Source: Heloderma charlesbogerti
Lineage: Eukaryota; Chordata; Lepidosauria; Squamata; Helodermatidae
Direction of reading: 5' to 3'
Length of the DNA: 64,000 nt
Assembly (NCBI GenBank): GCA_026122225.1
Contig: JANEZZ010000793.1
Span: 1,922,001-1,986,000, forward strand
Position numbers and translations under genes: made by a program
Shown here: piece by piece, positions 10,041 to 21,014 of the stretch
How positions within the stretch are numbered: the stretch's first letter is position 1
Layout of the letters: every line of letters begins with the position of its first letter
Notes under the pieces: generated by a model
What the model saw: only the letters and a program-made list of their open reading frames with translations
What the model was told of the DNA's origin: nothing
Databases searched by the model: none

Positions 10041-12730
10041 TAGACTGAGTCAGACCGGTGGTCCATCTAGCCTAGACTGAGTAGACTGGATGGTGGTCCA
10101 CCTAGGCTGGATGGTGGTCCATCTAGCCTAGATTGACTCAGCTGTAGACTGAGTCAGGTGGGTGGTCCATCTAGCCTAGACTGAGTAGACTGGATGGTGG
10201 TCCACCTAGGCTGGATGGTGGTCCATCTAGCCTAGATTGATTCAGCTGTAGATTGAGTCAGACCGGTGGTCCATCTAGCCTAGACTGAGTAGACTGGATG
10301 GTAGTCCATCTAGGCTGGATGGTGGTCCGTCTAGCCTAGACTGATTCAGCTGTAGACTGAGTCAGACCGGTGGCCCATCTAGCCTAGACTGAGTAGACTG
10401 GATGGTGGTCCACCTAGGCTGGATGGTGGTCCGTCTAGCCTAGACTGACTCAGCTGTAGACTGAGTCAGACCAGTGGTCCATCTAGCCTAGACTGAATAG
10501 ACTGGATGGTGGTCTATCTAGGCAGGATGGTGGTCTGTCTAGCCTAGACTGACTCAGCTGTAGACTGAGTCAGACCGGTGTTCCATCTAGCCTAGACTGA
10601 GTAGACTGGATGGTGGTCTATCTAGGCTGGATGGTGGTCTGTCTAGCCTAGACTGACTCAGCTGTAGACTGAGTCAGACCGATGGTCCATCTAGCCTAGA
10701 CTGAGTAGACTGGATGGTGGTCCACCTAGGCTGGATGGTGGTCCATCTAGCCTAGATTGACTCAGCTGTAGACTGAGTCAAACCGGTGGTCCATCTAGCC
10801 TAGACTGAGTAGACTGGATGGTGGTCTATCTAGGCTGGATGGTGGTCTGTCTAGCCTAGACTGACTCAGCTGTAGACTGAGTCAGACCGATGGTCCATCT
10901 AGCCTAGACTGAGTAGACTGGATGGTGGTCTATCTAGGCTGGATGGTGGTCTGTCTAGCCTAGACTGACTCAGCTGTAGACTGAGTCAAACCGGTGGTCC
11001 ATCTAGCCTAGACTGAGTAGACTGGATGGTGGTCCACCTAGGCTGGATGGTGGTCCATCTAGCCTAGATTGACTCAGCTGTAGACTGAGTCAAACCGGTG
11101 GTCCATCTAGCCTAGACTGAGTAGACTGGATGGTGGTCTATCTAGGCTGGATGGTGGTCTGTCTAGCCTAGACTGACTCAGCTGTAGACTGAGTCAGACC
11201 GATGGTCCATCTAGCCTAGACTGAGTAGACTGGATGGTGGTCTATCTAGGCTGGATGGTGGTCTGTCTAGCCTAGACTGACTCAGCTGTAGACTGAGTCA
11301 AACCGGTGGTCCATCTAGCCTAGACTGAGTAGACTGGATGGTGGTCTATTTAGGCTGGATGGTGGTCTGTCTAGCCTAGACTGACTCAGCTGTAGACTGA
11401 GTCAGACCGATGGTCCATCTAGCCTAGACTGAGTAGACTGGATGGTGGTCTATCTAGGCTGGATGGTGGTCTGTCTAGCCTAGACTGACTCAGCTGTAGA
11501 CTGAGTCAGACCGATGGTCCATCTAGCCTAGACTGAATAGACTGGATGGTGGTCCACCTAGGCTGGATGGTGGTCTGTTCTAGCCTAGACTGACTCAGCT
11601 GTAGACTGAGTCAGACCGATGGTCCATCTAGCCTAGACTGAGTAGACTGGATAGTGGTCTATCTAGGCTGGATGGTGGTCTGTCTAGCCTAGACTGACTC
11701 AGCTGTAGACTGAGTCAGACCGGTGGTCCATCTAGCCTAGACTGAGTAGACTGGATGGTGGTCTATCTAGGCTGGATGGTGGTCTGTCTAGCCTAGACTG
11801 ACTCAGCTGTAGACTGAGTCAGACCGATGGTCCATCTAGCCTAGACTGAGTAGACTGGATGGTGGTCTATCTAGGCTGGATGGTGGTCTGTCTAGCCTAG
11901 ACTGACTCAGCTGTAGACTGAGTCAGACCGGTGGCCCATCTAGCCTAGACTGAGTAGACTGGATGGTGGTCTATCTAGGCTGGATGGTGGTCTGTCTAGC
12001 CTAGACTGACTCAGCTGTAGACTGAGTCAGACCGATGGTCCATCTAGCCTAGACTGAGTAGACTGGATGGTGGTCCACCTAGGCTGGATGGTGGTCCATC
12101 TAGCCTACATTGACTCAGCTGTATACTGAGTCAGAACGGTGGTCCATCTAGCCTAGACTGAGTAGACTGGATGGTGGTCTATCTAGGCTGGATGGTGGTC
12201 TGTCTAGCCTAGACTGACTCAGCTGTAGACTGAGTCAGACCGGTGTTCCATCTAGCCTAGACTGAGTAGACTGGATGGTGGTCTATCTAGGCTGGATGGT
12301 GGTCTGTCTAGCCTAGACTGACTCAGCTGTAGACTGAGTCAGACCGATGGTCCATCTAGCCTAGACTGAGTAGACTGGATGGTGGTCCACCTAGGCTGGA
12401 TGGTGGTCCATCTAGCCTAGATTGACTCAGCTGTAGACTGAGTCAGACCGATGGTCCATCTAGCCTAGACTGAGTAGACTGGATGGTGGTCCACCTAGGC
12501 TGGATGGTGGTCCATCTAGCCTAGATTGACTCAGCTGTAGACTGAGTCAGACCGGTGGTCCATCTAGCCTAGACTGAGTAGACTGGATGGTTTTCCACCT
12601 AGGCTGGATGGTGGTCTGTCTAGCCTAGACTGACTCAGCTGTAGACTGAGTCAGACCGATGGTCCATCTAGCCTAGACTGAGTAGACTGGATGGTGGTCC
12701 ACCTAGGCTGGATGGTGGTCTGTCTAGCCT
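10041..12730. repeat. 104-bp tandem satellite, 26 units
   Basis: Units begin with TAGACTGAGTCAG and recur every 104 bases (10041, 10145, 10249, 10353 and so on to 12642), with one 1-bp insertion near 11579. There are 25 whole units and one cut short at 12730. Each unit contains sub-repeats of GGATGGTGGTC and TAGCCTAGA. Nearly every junction holds the inverted pair TGACTCAG / CTGAGTCA around a 7-bp loop. Two sequence classes are visible: CCACC with CCATC and GATTGAC, and CTATC with CTGTC and GACTGAC. Flanking sequence shows it arose inside a reversed tRNA-derived SINE. Confidence 0.97.
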
Positions 12731-12800
12731 AGTCCTGGCTACTCTGACAGTGGCTCTCTGTGGTGCTAGGCAATGGTCTTTCTCAAGCCTGCTGTCTTTC
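12731..12800 (-). repeat. SINE remnant flanking the satellite
   Basis: CTGGCTACTCTGACAGTGGC followed by TCTCTGTGGTG... and TCTTTCTCAAGCCTGC is the continuation of the same reversed SINE whose GACTGAGTCAGACC..GGTCCATCTAGCC segment was amplified. Compare the copies at 17240 and 57145. Confidence 0.55.
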
Positions 12801-13107
12801 TAATGAGAAATGTGAGTAGCTGAACATGGCACCTTGTATGTGGAAGCATTTGCTCTACCATGAGCTTATCCCCACTTTGGGCCCTCTTCTGTAACGTGTA
12901 ACATGACCTTTACTTTCTTTTACTATAGCTGTCTTGTTTTCCTCCTCCTCCTGTCTCTCTTTCCCTTTTCTCCCCTATTCTCAGCTCTCACATTCTCCTC
13001 CCAGTCTTTTGTCTTTCTTTAAAAAAAAATCAATTGAATTTAATGAGGAAAATTATTCCCCACTTTTCTAAGAAGTTGCTGCACTTTCCAAAAGATGTAG
13101 ACAAGTT

Positions 13108-13399
13108 GGGCAGTATCCAGTGGGGCTGCTCCACCTTCGTTGATTCTGTTGTGCTCGTGGAACCCACCACTTGCACAATGGGGCTTTTGCACTTCTAAAT
13201 ATAACCCCAGAAACGAGAGGTAATGCTAGTTTCCAGATCGGGACAGGTCACTGGAGCTCCCTTCTGTGAGCTCTGCTGACCTGTCCCTTTCCAGAAATGA
13301 GTGTTTCTACTTGTTTCTGGGGTTATTTTTAGAGCCGCAACAGTCCCGTTGCACAAGAGGTGGGTCCCGTGAACACATGGGCACAACAGGTCACTACCC
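13108..13399. mobile_element. Palindromic MITE, TIR GGGCAGTATCC
   Basis: Left end GGGCAGTATCCAG at 13108 and right end GGTCACTACCC ending at 13399. The two halves are inverted copies, for example ATAACCCCAGAAAC at 13201 against GTTTCTGGGGTTAT at 13313, and GGGACAGGTCA against TGACCTGTCCC around the centre near 13267. Confidence 0.7.
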
Positions 13400-14035
13400 A
13401 TTAGAGCAGGTTCAGAGGAGGGCAAAGAAGGCAGTCACTGATATGGTTTATTTATTATTTATTTTATTTATCTCTTGACAACATTTATATATCGCTCCAC
13501 ATCTAAACAGATTCCAGATAGGTGAACAATAAAAGATAAAAGGAATAAAGTACCATATTAAAAGTTTTCTTTAAAAAAACCCAAAATACCAATAAAAAGT
13601 GTGGAAGGAAGGAAATTTATTAGGAACAGTGAACTAGTATGGTGAACTAGTCCTATGAGAAGAAATTCAAGGGAGTGGTTTTGTTTATTCCGTAGAAGAG
13701 AAAACTAGGGTAGGAGGGTCAGGATGCATGAGAGCACTCTTCAAATTCTGAAGAGTTGTCACAGAGAAGAGGTCAAACACTTGTTCTCTGCTACCTCCAA
13801 AGGGTAGGGACTAGATCTAATGAGCTTAAGTTACAAGGGGGTAGATTCTGGTTAAACATTAGGAGGAATGTCTTGACAGTAAGAGCAGTTTGAGAATGGA
13901 AGCACTTGCCTAGAGGAATGGTGGATTTTCCCTTTATGTCTTCCAGCATATGTTGGACAGCCATCTGCATCGAGCAGGGGGGTTGGACTAGATAGCCTGT
14001 CCCCCCAACACTATAACAGTGATTCTGCTAGTGGT
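13400..14035 (+). repeat. CR1 LINE 3' portion with an L2 tail inserted
   Basis: CCCATTAGAGCAGGTTCAGA begins a CR1 segment that is interrupted at 13445-13607 by an L2-type tail in reverse. It then resumes with the usual end region: AAGAAATTCAAGGG, GGGTTGGACTAGATAGCC and GATTCTGC. Old and non-coding. Confidence 0.65.
13445..13607 (-). repeat. L2-like 3' tail inserted into CR1
   Basis: TTTATTTATTATTTATTTTA then ATATCGCTCCACATCT, CAGATTCCAGATAGGTG and ATACCAATAAAAAGTG match the reversed L2 tail at 4146-4325 almost base for base. Confidence 0.7.
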
Positions 14036-14175
14036 CATTCCAGAATAACACCCACTATTTTGGCTATTTTGCATGAATGGCTTAAGTAATTCCTAAACAA
14101 GTATGAGAAGAAGCTTTAACAAAAACCATTGTTTCTGCTTATCTTGCCTGCACATGCTCCCCTCTCTCCTCTCAG

Positions 14176-14345
14176 GTGCTGCCTCTCCAGAACAGGATGA
14201 AAGAAAGTGAACGCTTCCCATCAGCACTCAACATTGGCATGGCAATTGTGATGACCTTGTACATCACGCTGGCCACACTGGGGTATATGCGCTTTGGGGA
14301 TGAAATCAAAGGTAGCATCACTCTGAACCTGCCACAAGACCAGTG
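14176..14345 (+). CDS. SLC36A4: SLC36A4 exon (56 codons plus 2 bases)
   Basis: Internal exon continuing the transporter in phase 0. It encodes [19 protein letters not shown], then a membrane segment ([17 protein letters not shown]), the [18 protein letters not shown] loop, and ends in the split tryptophan codon TG|G. Acceptor CTCTCAG at 14175; donor GTAAGT at 14346. The KES-RFP-ALNIGM and ITLNLPQD-W signatures are those of SLC36A4 rather than SLC36A1-3. No stop or indel. Confidence 0.95.
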
Positions 14346-14599
14346 GTAAGTAGAAGCACGATTTAACAGACCTCCATGTTCGTCATGATCCTTAATAGGC
14401 CTCTATGCACAAAAAGTGCTTTATGACGTTAATGTCTAGCATTAGGGCAAAAGGCATGACAGGCTAGGACAGGTTTTCATCCATCAGGCATGATTAATGT
14501 TGATAAGCATGGCATGGCAGAACTTGCCCTGTACTATCCAGAGAGAAAAGTTTGCTAAGGGGCTGGCTGGCTGCTGAATCACAGTTTGATGTGACTTGG

Positions 14600-15335
14600 A
14601 AAGGAGGTATGGCTTAGCCCTATAGAAGGAAAAGAGAATAAAATGGCCAATATGATAACTGCCCTTATACAAATCTGTGGCACGGCCATACTTAGAATAC
14701 TGTGTGCACTTCTGGTCACCACACCTAAAAAAAGATATTGTAGAGCTGGAAAAAGTGCAGAAAAGGGCAAGTAAAATGATCAAGGGGCTGGAGCATCTCC
14801 CCTACGAGGGAAGGTTACAACAGCTGGGATTGTTCAGCTTGGAAAAAAGGAGGGTAAGGGAGATGTGATAGAGGTGTACAAAATTATGTATGGTGTGGAG
14901 AATGTGGGAAGGGAGCCATTTTTCTCCCTCTCTCAAAATACTAGAACCTGGGGTCATCCCAAGAAGCTGATGGGGGAGAGATTCAGGACAGATAAAAGGA
15001 AGGACTTGTTCACACAGCATATAGTTAATCTATGGAATTCGCTACCTGAAGATGTAGTGATGGCCACCAATTTGGATGGCTTTAAAAGGGGGTTAGATAA
15101 ATTCCTGGAGGAGAAGGCTATCAATGGCTACTAGTCTTGATGGCTCCAGTACCAGAGGCAGTGAGCCTATGTACACCAGTTGCTGGGGAACATGGGTGGG
15201 AGGGTGCTCTTGCACTTGCATCCTGCTTGTAGTTTCCTGGTCAACAGCTGGTTGGCCACTGTGTGAACAGAATGCTGGACTAGATGGACCCTTGGTCTGA
15301 TCGAGCAGGCCTCTTCTGATGTTCTTATGTTCTCT
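14600..15335 (+). repeat. CR1 LINE 3' end with partial ORF2 C-terminus
   Basis: Two open stretches, 14677-14868 and 14865-15134, overlap by 4 bases (ATGA) in different frames. They read as the CR1 ORF2 C-terminus: [19 protein letters not shown], then [20 protein letters not shown] and FKRGLDKFLEE. Downstream come the CR1 3' region phrases GCTGGACTAGATGGACCC and TTGGTCTGATCGAGC, and a GATGTTCTTATGTTC tail. 5' truncated, with one frameshift. Confidence 0.85.
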
Positions 15336-15529
15336 ATGAAAGAAGGGAACAAGCTGGTGCTCTCTTGCCATCACTGTGGACTGAGTTGCTACAGCTTTGA
15401 TGCTTCTCCAGTGGCATGGCTTGAGAACATACCATGCAGCTGTCTTGCTGAAGAGAAGCCAGTCTGGGTCTCCCCTGTGCCTGGATGGCTCTGTGCTTCC
15501 ACCTTGAGTTCTATGATGCCTGCTTGCTT

Positions 15530-15605
15530 CGGTTGCAGAGTGTACACCACCTTGGGTTCTATGATGGAGAAAAGGTGAGATATGAAAGTACTAAATAAAT
15601 AAAAT
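15530..15605 (+). repeat. Retroposon 3' tail fragment
   Basis: ACACCACCTTGGGTTCTATG then AAGGTGAGATATGAAAG and TAAATAAATAAAATAAAT look like the end of the tRNA-derived SINE or an L2 tail. Too short to place. Confidence 0.4.
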
Positions 15606-16244
15606 AAATGCTACCGAGTTGTTCCTCCCACTGCCATGGGCCAGCCAAGGGAAGGGCTATAAATGGGACTAAATCAGATGACCTGATGTTGTAGTTTTTG
15701 GCTGTGATTCTGAGTGCTGAGTAATTGCTGGTTGTTCATCACAGTTGGTGTTTGTAATGAGACGGCATACAGTGTGTCATCCCCCACCCTGAAACATCTG
15801 ATAGTGTGATACAAACTTTTTCTGAATGAAAGTTGGAGATACACTTGACTCTTAAACCCTCAAATGTTTATGCTTGGAATGTGTGAGGGTAACCCCTGCC
15901 TTTCCTCGTCCCCTGTGTTTTGGCATGAGAAACTGTTCTGAGTGTGCTGCCCAGTCAGAAAGAAGTCAGAGCAGTGGCTCATGCAGAGTTAGAATGGGCA
16001 CCTGCCACTGAGGATGGGTAATTCAGCTGTGTCTCCACTTCAGAAGCGATCAGGCATTTGCAAAAACACATCAGAACTTCCCTCTCCCAACAGAGACTGC
16101 TTGGAAGGAGGCAAGGTCAGAACAGGGAATCGTCCAGAGACACAGTAGGCGGCCTCCTCCGATGGACGAGTACTCTGGTCTTTAATCATTTCCTCATGGC
16201 ATGTCAGCAGTTCTCGTGCTGCATGCTTTTACCCATGGCTGATG

Positions 16245-16672
16245 TAAACTGCCTACCAAAGCTCAAACCCTATGAGGAGAGACTGAAAGAACTGGGTATG
16301 TTTAGCCTTGAGAAGAGAAGAGTGAGGGGAGACAGGATAGCACTCTTCCAGTACTTGAAAGGTTGTCACAGAGAGGAAGGCCAGCATCTCTTCTCGATCA
16401 TCCCAGAGTGCAGGACACAGAATAATGGGCTCAAGTGACAGGAAGCCAGATTCCGGCTGAACATCAGGAAAAACTTCCTGACTGTTAGAGCAATATGGCA
16501 ATGGAACCAACTACCTAGGGAGGTGGTGGGCTCTCCCACGCTGCAGGCATTCAAGATGAAGCTGCACAGCCATCTGCCAGGGATGCTCTGACTTGGATTC
16601 CTGCACTAAGCAGGGGGTTGGACTCCATGGTCTTGTAGGCCCCTTCCTACCCTACTATTCTATGATTCTATG
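16245..16672 (+). repeat. CR1 LINE 3' end with ATTCTATG tail
   Basis: Reads as the CR1 C-terminus ([20 protein letters not shown]), then the familiar untranslated end with GGGGGTTGGACTCCATGG and CTATTCTATGATTCTATGAC. Compare 33760-34045 and the reversed copy at 45527-45975, which belong to the same subfamily. Confidence 0.85.
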
Positions 16673-17239
16673 ACATCAGTTAGGCTGCGCAAATCCAACT
16701 GAAGTCAGTGGAAGCCACTGGGTGGTGTGCTGGATTTCAGCCTTACACTGTGATCCTAAACATACTTGCTAGTGAGTAAGCCCCATTCAGCACAGCAGGA
16801 CTTGCTTCAGTGTAAATAGGCATAGGTTTGCACTGTATGTCTCTTATGCTGCCATACTATTTTGGTCTCTTTGCTGCTCCTAAAGACTTGCCCAGCATTG
16901 TGTCTCCAACAGTAGCCAACAGTATGCCCCAAGGAAGCTTTCAAGCTGGTTGTGATCAGTCCAGACCATGTCCTATAATCCTAAAATGCATTATGTATTG
17001 ATATGGAGATTCCATGGATCGCTATCATGGTGAATACACATTGATCTATCCTGTATATATATCTGTCTAATTCTCTTTCTGATGCAACTTACATTAAAGG
17101 CAATCGACACATGGAAAGAAATTGTGTTCTTGTACTCTTGTGACTCTTCCAGGGCCGGTGTTGGTGAGTCGGCATTCTCAGGCACCTGCCAAGATCTGTA
17201 CCACAGTAGGGGGCCCGCTGTGTATACCTGGAGCATCCT

Positions 17240-17395
17240 AGCTAGGAACCTGCCTTATACTGAGGCAGACCACTGGTCCATCTAGCAGCTCTCCAGGGTT
17301 TCAGGCAGGATTCTTTCCTAGACGTGCTTGGAGAAGCTGGAGATTGAACCTGGGGCCTTCTGCATGCAAAGAAGATGCTCTGAGCTGTGGCCCTG
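17240..17395 (-). mobile_element. tRNA-derived SINE, second family, copy 1
   Basis: On the + strand: CCTTATACTGAGGCAGACC, ACTGGTCCATCTAGC, CTCTCCAGGGTTTCAGGC, then GATTGAACCTGGGGCC and TTCTGCATGCAAAG. The complement of the last part (CTTTGCATGCAGAA ... GGTTCAATC) is a tRNA-like head with a B box, so the element is in minus orientation. Other copies lie at 33003 (+), 57145 (-) and under the 104-bp satellite. Confidence 0.75.
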
Positions 17396-18840
17396 TTGGT
17401 TTTTTTCTTTGCAGTTTCAGCCTATTCACTTTTCCTTTCCAAGTGAGCAAGCAGCAAGAGGGGTGAGGAGAAGGAGCAGTAAACTCCTCTCCCTCTCTGG
17501 GAGATGGTGTAGGCTGGGCCAAGAGGAAGAGGCAAGAAAACAGGCCCTGGCCACAGCGAGGAGGAGAAGAAGATGAGCAAACCGAGACCCTCTTGCCAAA
17601 GTCTTCCCACCCTTTAGTAGAATCTGTGCTGGACTGTACTAATAAATTAATGCCTACGTGTCTTGTTTTTCTTTTGGATTGGTCAAATGTCAACACCAGT
17701 CTTTATCTATATGAAAATTTCCTATCCCGTCTTCTACTCAGGCACTTTTAAAACCACATTGTCATAAAATACAATTTGTGCTACTGTAGCATCCTCGTTA
17801 CCTGGAGAAAGTGTAGGGTGTAAAATTGGGCGGCTGCAGTTCCCGGTATAAATGCCACTTATACCGACGTTGCCCCATTTTAAAAAGCTGTTTGAAGGTT
17901 GCGTCCCTTTTGCGTAGCGCTAATGGGAACTTGCTGAAATCTGACTTTTAAGGACGATGGAACAGTTTGCGGTGCATTTTGCTGAGTTTAGCACTGCGTG
18001 TCCTCGGTGATGCTGATAATTCGGCATGGAATTAATGAGTTTGTCTAACTTCTTAAACATGTGGCAGTGTTTGGCACTACAGGGTGTGTTGATAATTATA
18101 CATCTCTTCCTCCCTCCTATTTTCCTAGGTGCAGTACAGCCTATAATACATTCCCCCACCCCCACCCCTGTCAAATTGGCAGTGTAACCAAACTGAGCTG
18201 AAATGAAGAGATTAACGAAGAATGCTTCTAGTTACTTTAAGTCACAAATGACTCCCCCCCCCCTTTTTTTAGGGGATAGTCAAGGAAACTTTAACCTGCT
18301 TGGAAACAACTAATAAATTAACAGTAAAAATAATTTATTTCTTAAAACAGTTTGCTAATATGGGATTTTTTAAAGCCGTTCAGTGCTGAAAACTTGCTTA
18401 CTCCATTAGATTGGAGAGGTTTTCTGCTTTGAAGTCAACTGGTATCTTAAGCTTTGAAGTTTATGAATTAATTCCTTTTTTAGGTTAGGCTTTTAATAAG
18501 CTGTTCCCCCATCTAGATGGGTGAGACCCAGATTACGAAGATATTTAATACAGTGAATAAGGTCATAAGCCAACCATTCTTTTTTTGCTCCGGCTGTAAC
18601 AATATTATTTCAAAAATTAAAAGGACTGAACACCCTGGTGTGTGTAAGCAACGTACTGAGAGCCTCATAAGACCTGGGCCTCTGGGAGCCTGGAAGATTT
18701 TTTTACGCAGGCTCAGCGTGCATAAACATGATGCAAAATGCCTTCTGCAATAAGTTGCCCAGGCATTTTAGTTCAGTATCTTTGTTGTCTATTCTGTCTA
18801 ATTATAGTGCTCTTGTTTTTTAAGATTTGGAATTTTACCT

Positions 18841-18970
18841 TGATTATTATCTGCTATAGTGTTGCTTTATTTATTGTTCATTTTAGTTTTTGTTCTTGCT
18901 TGTAACCTGTCTTGAATTATTTTGGAGAAGTGTGGTGTAAAATTCTTTAAATAAAATAAATTAAATGACC
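18841..18970 (+). repeat. L2-like LINE 3' tail
   Basis: TTTGTTCTTGCTTGTAACC then TGTCTTGAATTATTTTGG and AAATAAAATAAATTAAAT are characteristic of the end of the L2-like elements here. Confidence 0.5.
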
Positions 18971-19226
18971 TGATGTGTGAAATCATGCTGTGCTTTGCTT
19001 GTGAGCTTTTCAGAGACTTATTACTGGCTACTGTTGATCCAGGAATACCCTTTTGGGTTGATCCAGCAAGGCAAAACTGTTTCTCTGAAAAGGCAGGGGA
19101 AAGAAAGAAAAAAAAAAGATTCGACACACACCAAATAAGCTTTAATGCAATTCCTTTTCCTTGTAGCAAACTTTGTTCTTGCATTCTTTTTACCAACCCG
19201 TATTCTGTCCAAATGGTTTTTTGCAG

Positions 19227-19396
19227 GCTGTACCAAATGGTCAAGATTCTCTATTCCTTTGGGATTTTTGTGACCTATTCGATTCAATTCTACGTTCCAG
19301 CCGAGATCATTGTTCCAGTTGTTGCCAGTAGAGTGCAGCAGAAGCTGAAACTGTTCTGTGAGCTGGTGATGAGGACACTCCTGGTCTGCCTAACCT
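19227..19396 (+). CDS. SLC36A4: SLC36A4 exon (phase 2 in, phase 1 out)
   Basis: Third intact exon. Its first base completes the tryptophan codon, followed by [20 protein letters not shown], the [19 protein letters not shown] segment and [13 protein letters not shown]. It ends with the first base of a cysteine codon (T|G..). Acceptor TTTTTTGCAG at 19226, donor GTAAGT at 19397. [16 protein letters not shown] is the signature of SLC36A4. The downstream exon that should begin with the rest of the cysteine codon was not found in the window. Together the three exons cover about 146 codons; the family is usually about 470-500 residues. Confidence 0.95.
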
Positions 19397-19544
19397 GTAA
19401 GTACAGAGGCTTACTTTCTGGCATTCCTTTGACAAACGGTATCTTGGAGTTGCAGAGAGGAAAAGAAGGTGTATTAAATGTACGGGCTGTGTAAAATCTG
19501 CTCGTCTGTGTTTTGCGGATTGTCAGGTGCCTTTCGTTCTGTCA

Positions 19545-19890
19545 TCTGCCCACAGATGGATGCAAATGTTTTTTTTCGTCATGCGGAAAAATACGGAAAT
19601 AATTAAGTAAATATTTACATAAGTATTTATGTAAGTATTTACATAATTTACCCCAGTATGTAACATTTAGTGTATTGTCCCCTATTCCATTCTACGTTTC
19701 CTCAGCAGAAACTTACGTATTTTTCTACAGATTTATATGCGTAAATTTCGGGAAAGTAAAAAAAAAATCATCCGAAAGTCCACGGACTCCGCAGGGCCTG
19801 AGGGGGTCGCTCTGCAGTGGATTCCGCAGGTCGGATTCTTAGAAATCCGAGCTCATTTTAATACATCTCGAATTTCTCCAGCATCCCTAA
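19545..19890. mobile_element. Possible AT-rich non-autonomous DNA element
   Basis: The + strand ends TCTCCAGCATCCCTAAATAA; its complement TAGGGATGCTGG resembles the TAGGG-type hAT end at 22433 and 23353. The inside has palindromic TAAATATTTACATAAGTATT and neighbouring copies, and several CG-containing blocks (CCACGGACTCCGCAGG). The left end is not certain. Confidence 0.35.
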
Positions 19891-20439
19891 ATAAATGTAG
19901 GATTTAAGTTGCATTTTCTCATATTTCACTCAACTTTTTGTCCCTAAAGTAAGTGAATGGATAGTGTGAACATGGATTTGCCAAGGAACATAGGAATTCA
20001 TGTGATTTGCCAGTATTTTTCACATTCTGAGACTTGTGCATTGTATCATCAGCCACATTTGCTGCACACTGTGCAGCACTATAGTGCATCCTGTGAACTG
20101 GCGCTGAGCTGAAACTAGTTCAGCGTTAAATTGGTCTCATGACTTTAAGCCTCCTTCATGCATCACTGATATGAAGTGACAGAGTGTGGAAAGGGTCTGT
20201 GGGGCCATACTTTCAGCCCTAAGTTGCAGGGTTCTCAGCCTTTGTATGTAGAGCTCTTAGGTGTTGAGCTTTCCATGCATCTCAAACTCCTAATGCATGT
20301 GCAGAGGTCAACTTCCTCGCCTTAGACATCCGTAGTAATGTGTGGATTGCATGGGTGGGTTTGGGAGGAGTTGTGCAACGTTGAGTATGGAGTTAAAAGT
20401 ATGGCCCCGCAGTCCCTTTCAGCACACTCACACCCATCT

Positions 20440-20553
20440 TTCTCCAACCTGGCACCCCCCAGATGTGTTAGACCACAACTCCCATCATCCCTAGCATGGG
20501 TGGGAATGATGGGAGTTGTAGTCAACACATCTGGAGAGCGCCGGGTTGGGAAG
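20440..20553. mobile_element. Palindromic MITE, CTGGTGCCCTCC family, copy 2
   Basis: TCCAACCTGGCACCCCCC ... ACCACAACTCCCATCATCCC and the mirrored GATGGGAGTTGTAGTC ... CGCCGGGTTGGG. The central part is a strong hairpin. Confidence 0.7.
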
Positions 20554-21014
20554 GCTGCTGTATGCAAGTAATGCATGGAGGGGGCTACATCGGATGTGTG
20601 TTCTATACTTGGGTGCTTTAGAAGTCTTCCTTGGTTGCATGAGATATTTTAACCTTTGTGTACAGAGGCTCACCTGATTTTTGCCCCGCCCTCTTTTTTG
20701 TAGCAAGAGAAATGGTAAGAGCACTGGTCATAAGACTTTGCATGGGGAAATGCCTCTTGAAGTAGATAGGGTGCCCATCTGTTCCTCCACCATTTTAGGC
20801 CGGGAGTGCTGGTACTACCTGTATATGAATTGGGGCTTAGTGAGCTGCCTAGGTTGGTGCTAGAAGCAATGCAGGCATAGACTGAAAATGAGTAGGTGTC
20901 TCTGAATAAAGCTGTATTGGGGGGCTCCCAAATGAGCAGTATTCTCTTAACGGTTCTCTTAAAATATAAGTTTATAAGTCAACCTGTCGCTGAAATCCTC
21001 CCTGCACCCAGAAA
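20554..21014. other. Nothing recognised
   Basis: Presumed intron without a known element. Confidence 0.4.

Larger units (their letters stand above)
14346..19226 (+). other. SLC36A4: SLC36A4 intron, 4,881 bp
   Basis: Runs from a GTAAGT donor to the acceptor GGTTTTTTGCAG ending at 19226, in phase 2. It contains two CR1 3' ends, a reversed SINE and an L2 tail. Nothing is recognised at 15336-16244, 16673-17239 or 17396-18840; the last includes an A/C-rich stretch at 18253-18270. Confidence 0.9.

Noticed and set aside
10041..12730. A CRISPR-like array or a promoter repeat.
   Set aside because: Units are 104 bp with no separate spacers, and the setting is a vertebrate intron; it is a tandem satellite.
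17301..17696. 131-aa minus-strand open frame.
   Set aside because: No recognisable domain; part overlaps a SINE. Treated as chance.
18973..19494. 173-aa + strand open frame spanning the third exon.
   Set aside because: Only 19227-19396 is coding; the rest is intron that happens to stay open. Splice sites and SLC36A4 similarity fix the exon ends.
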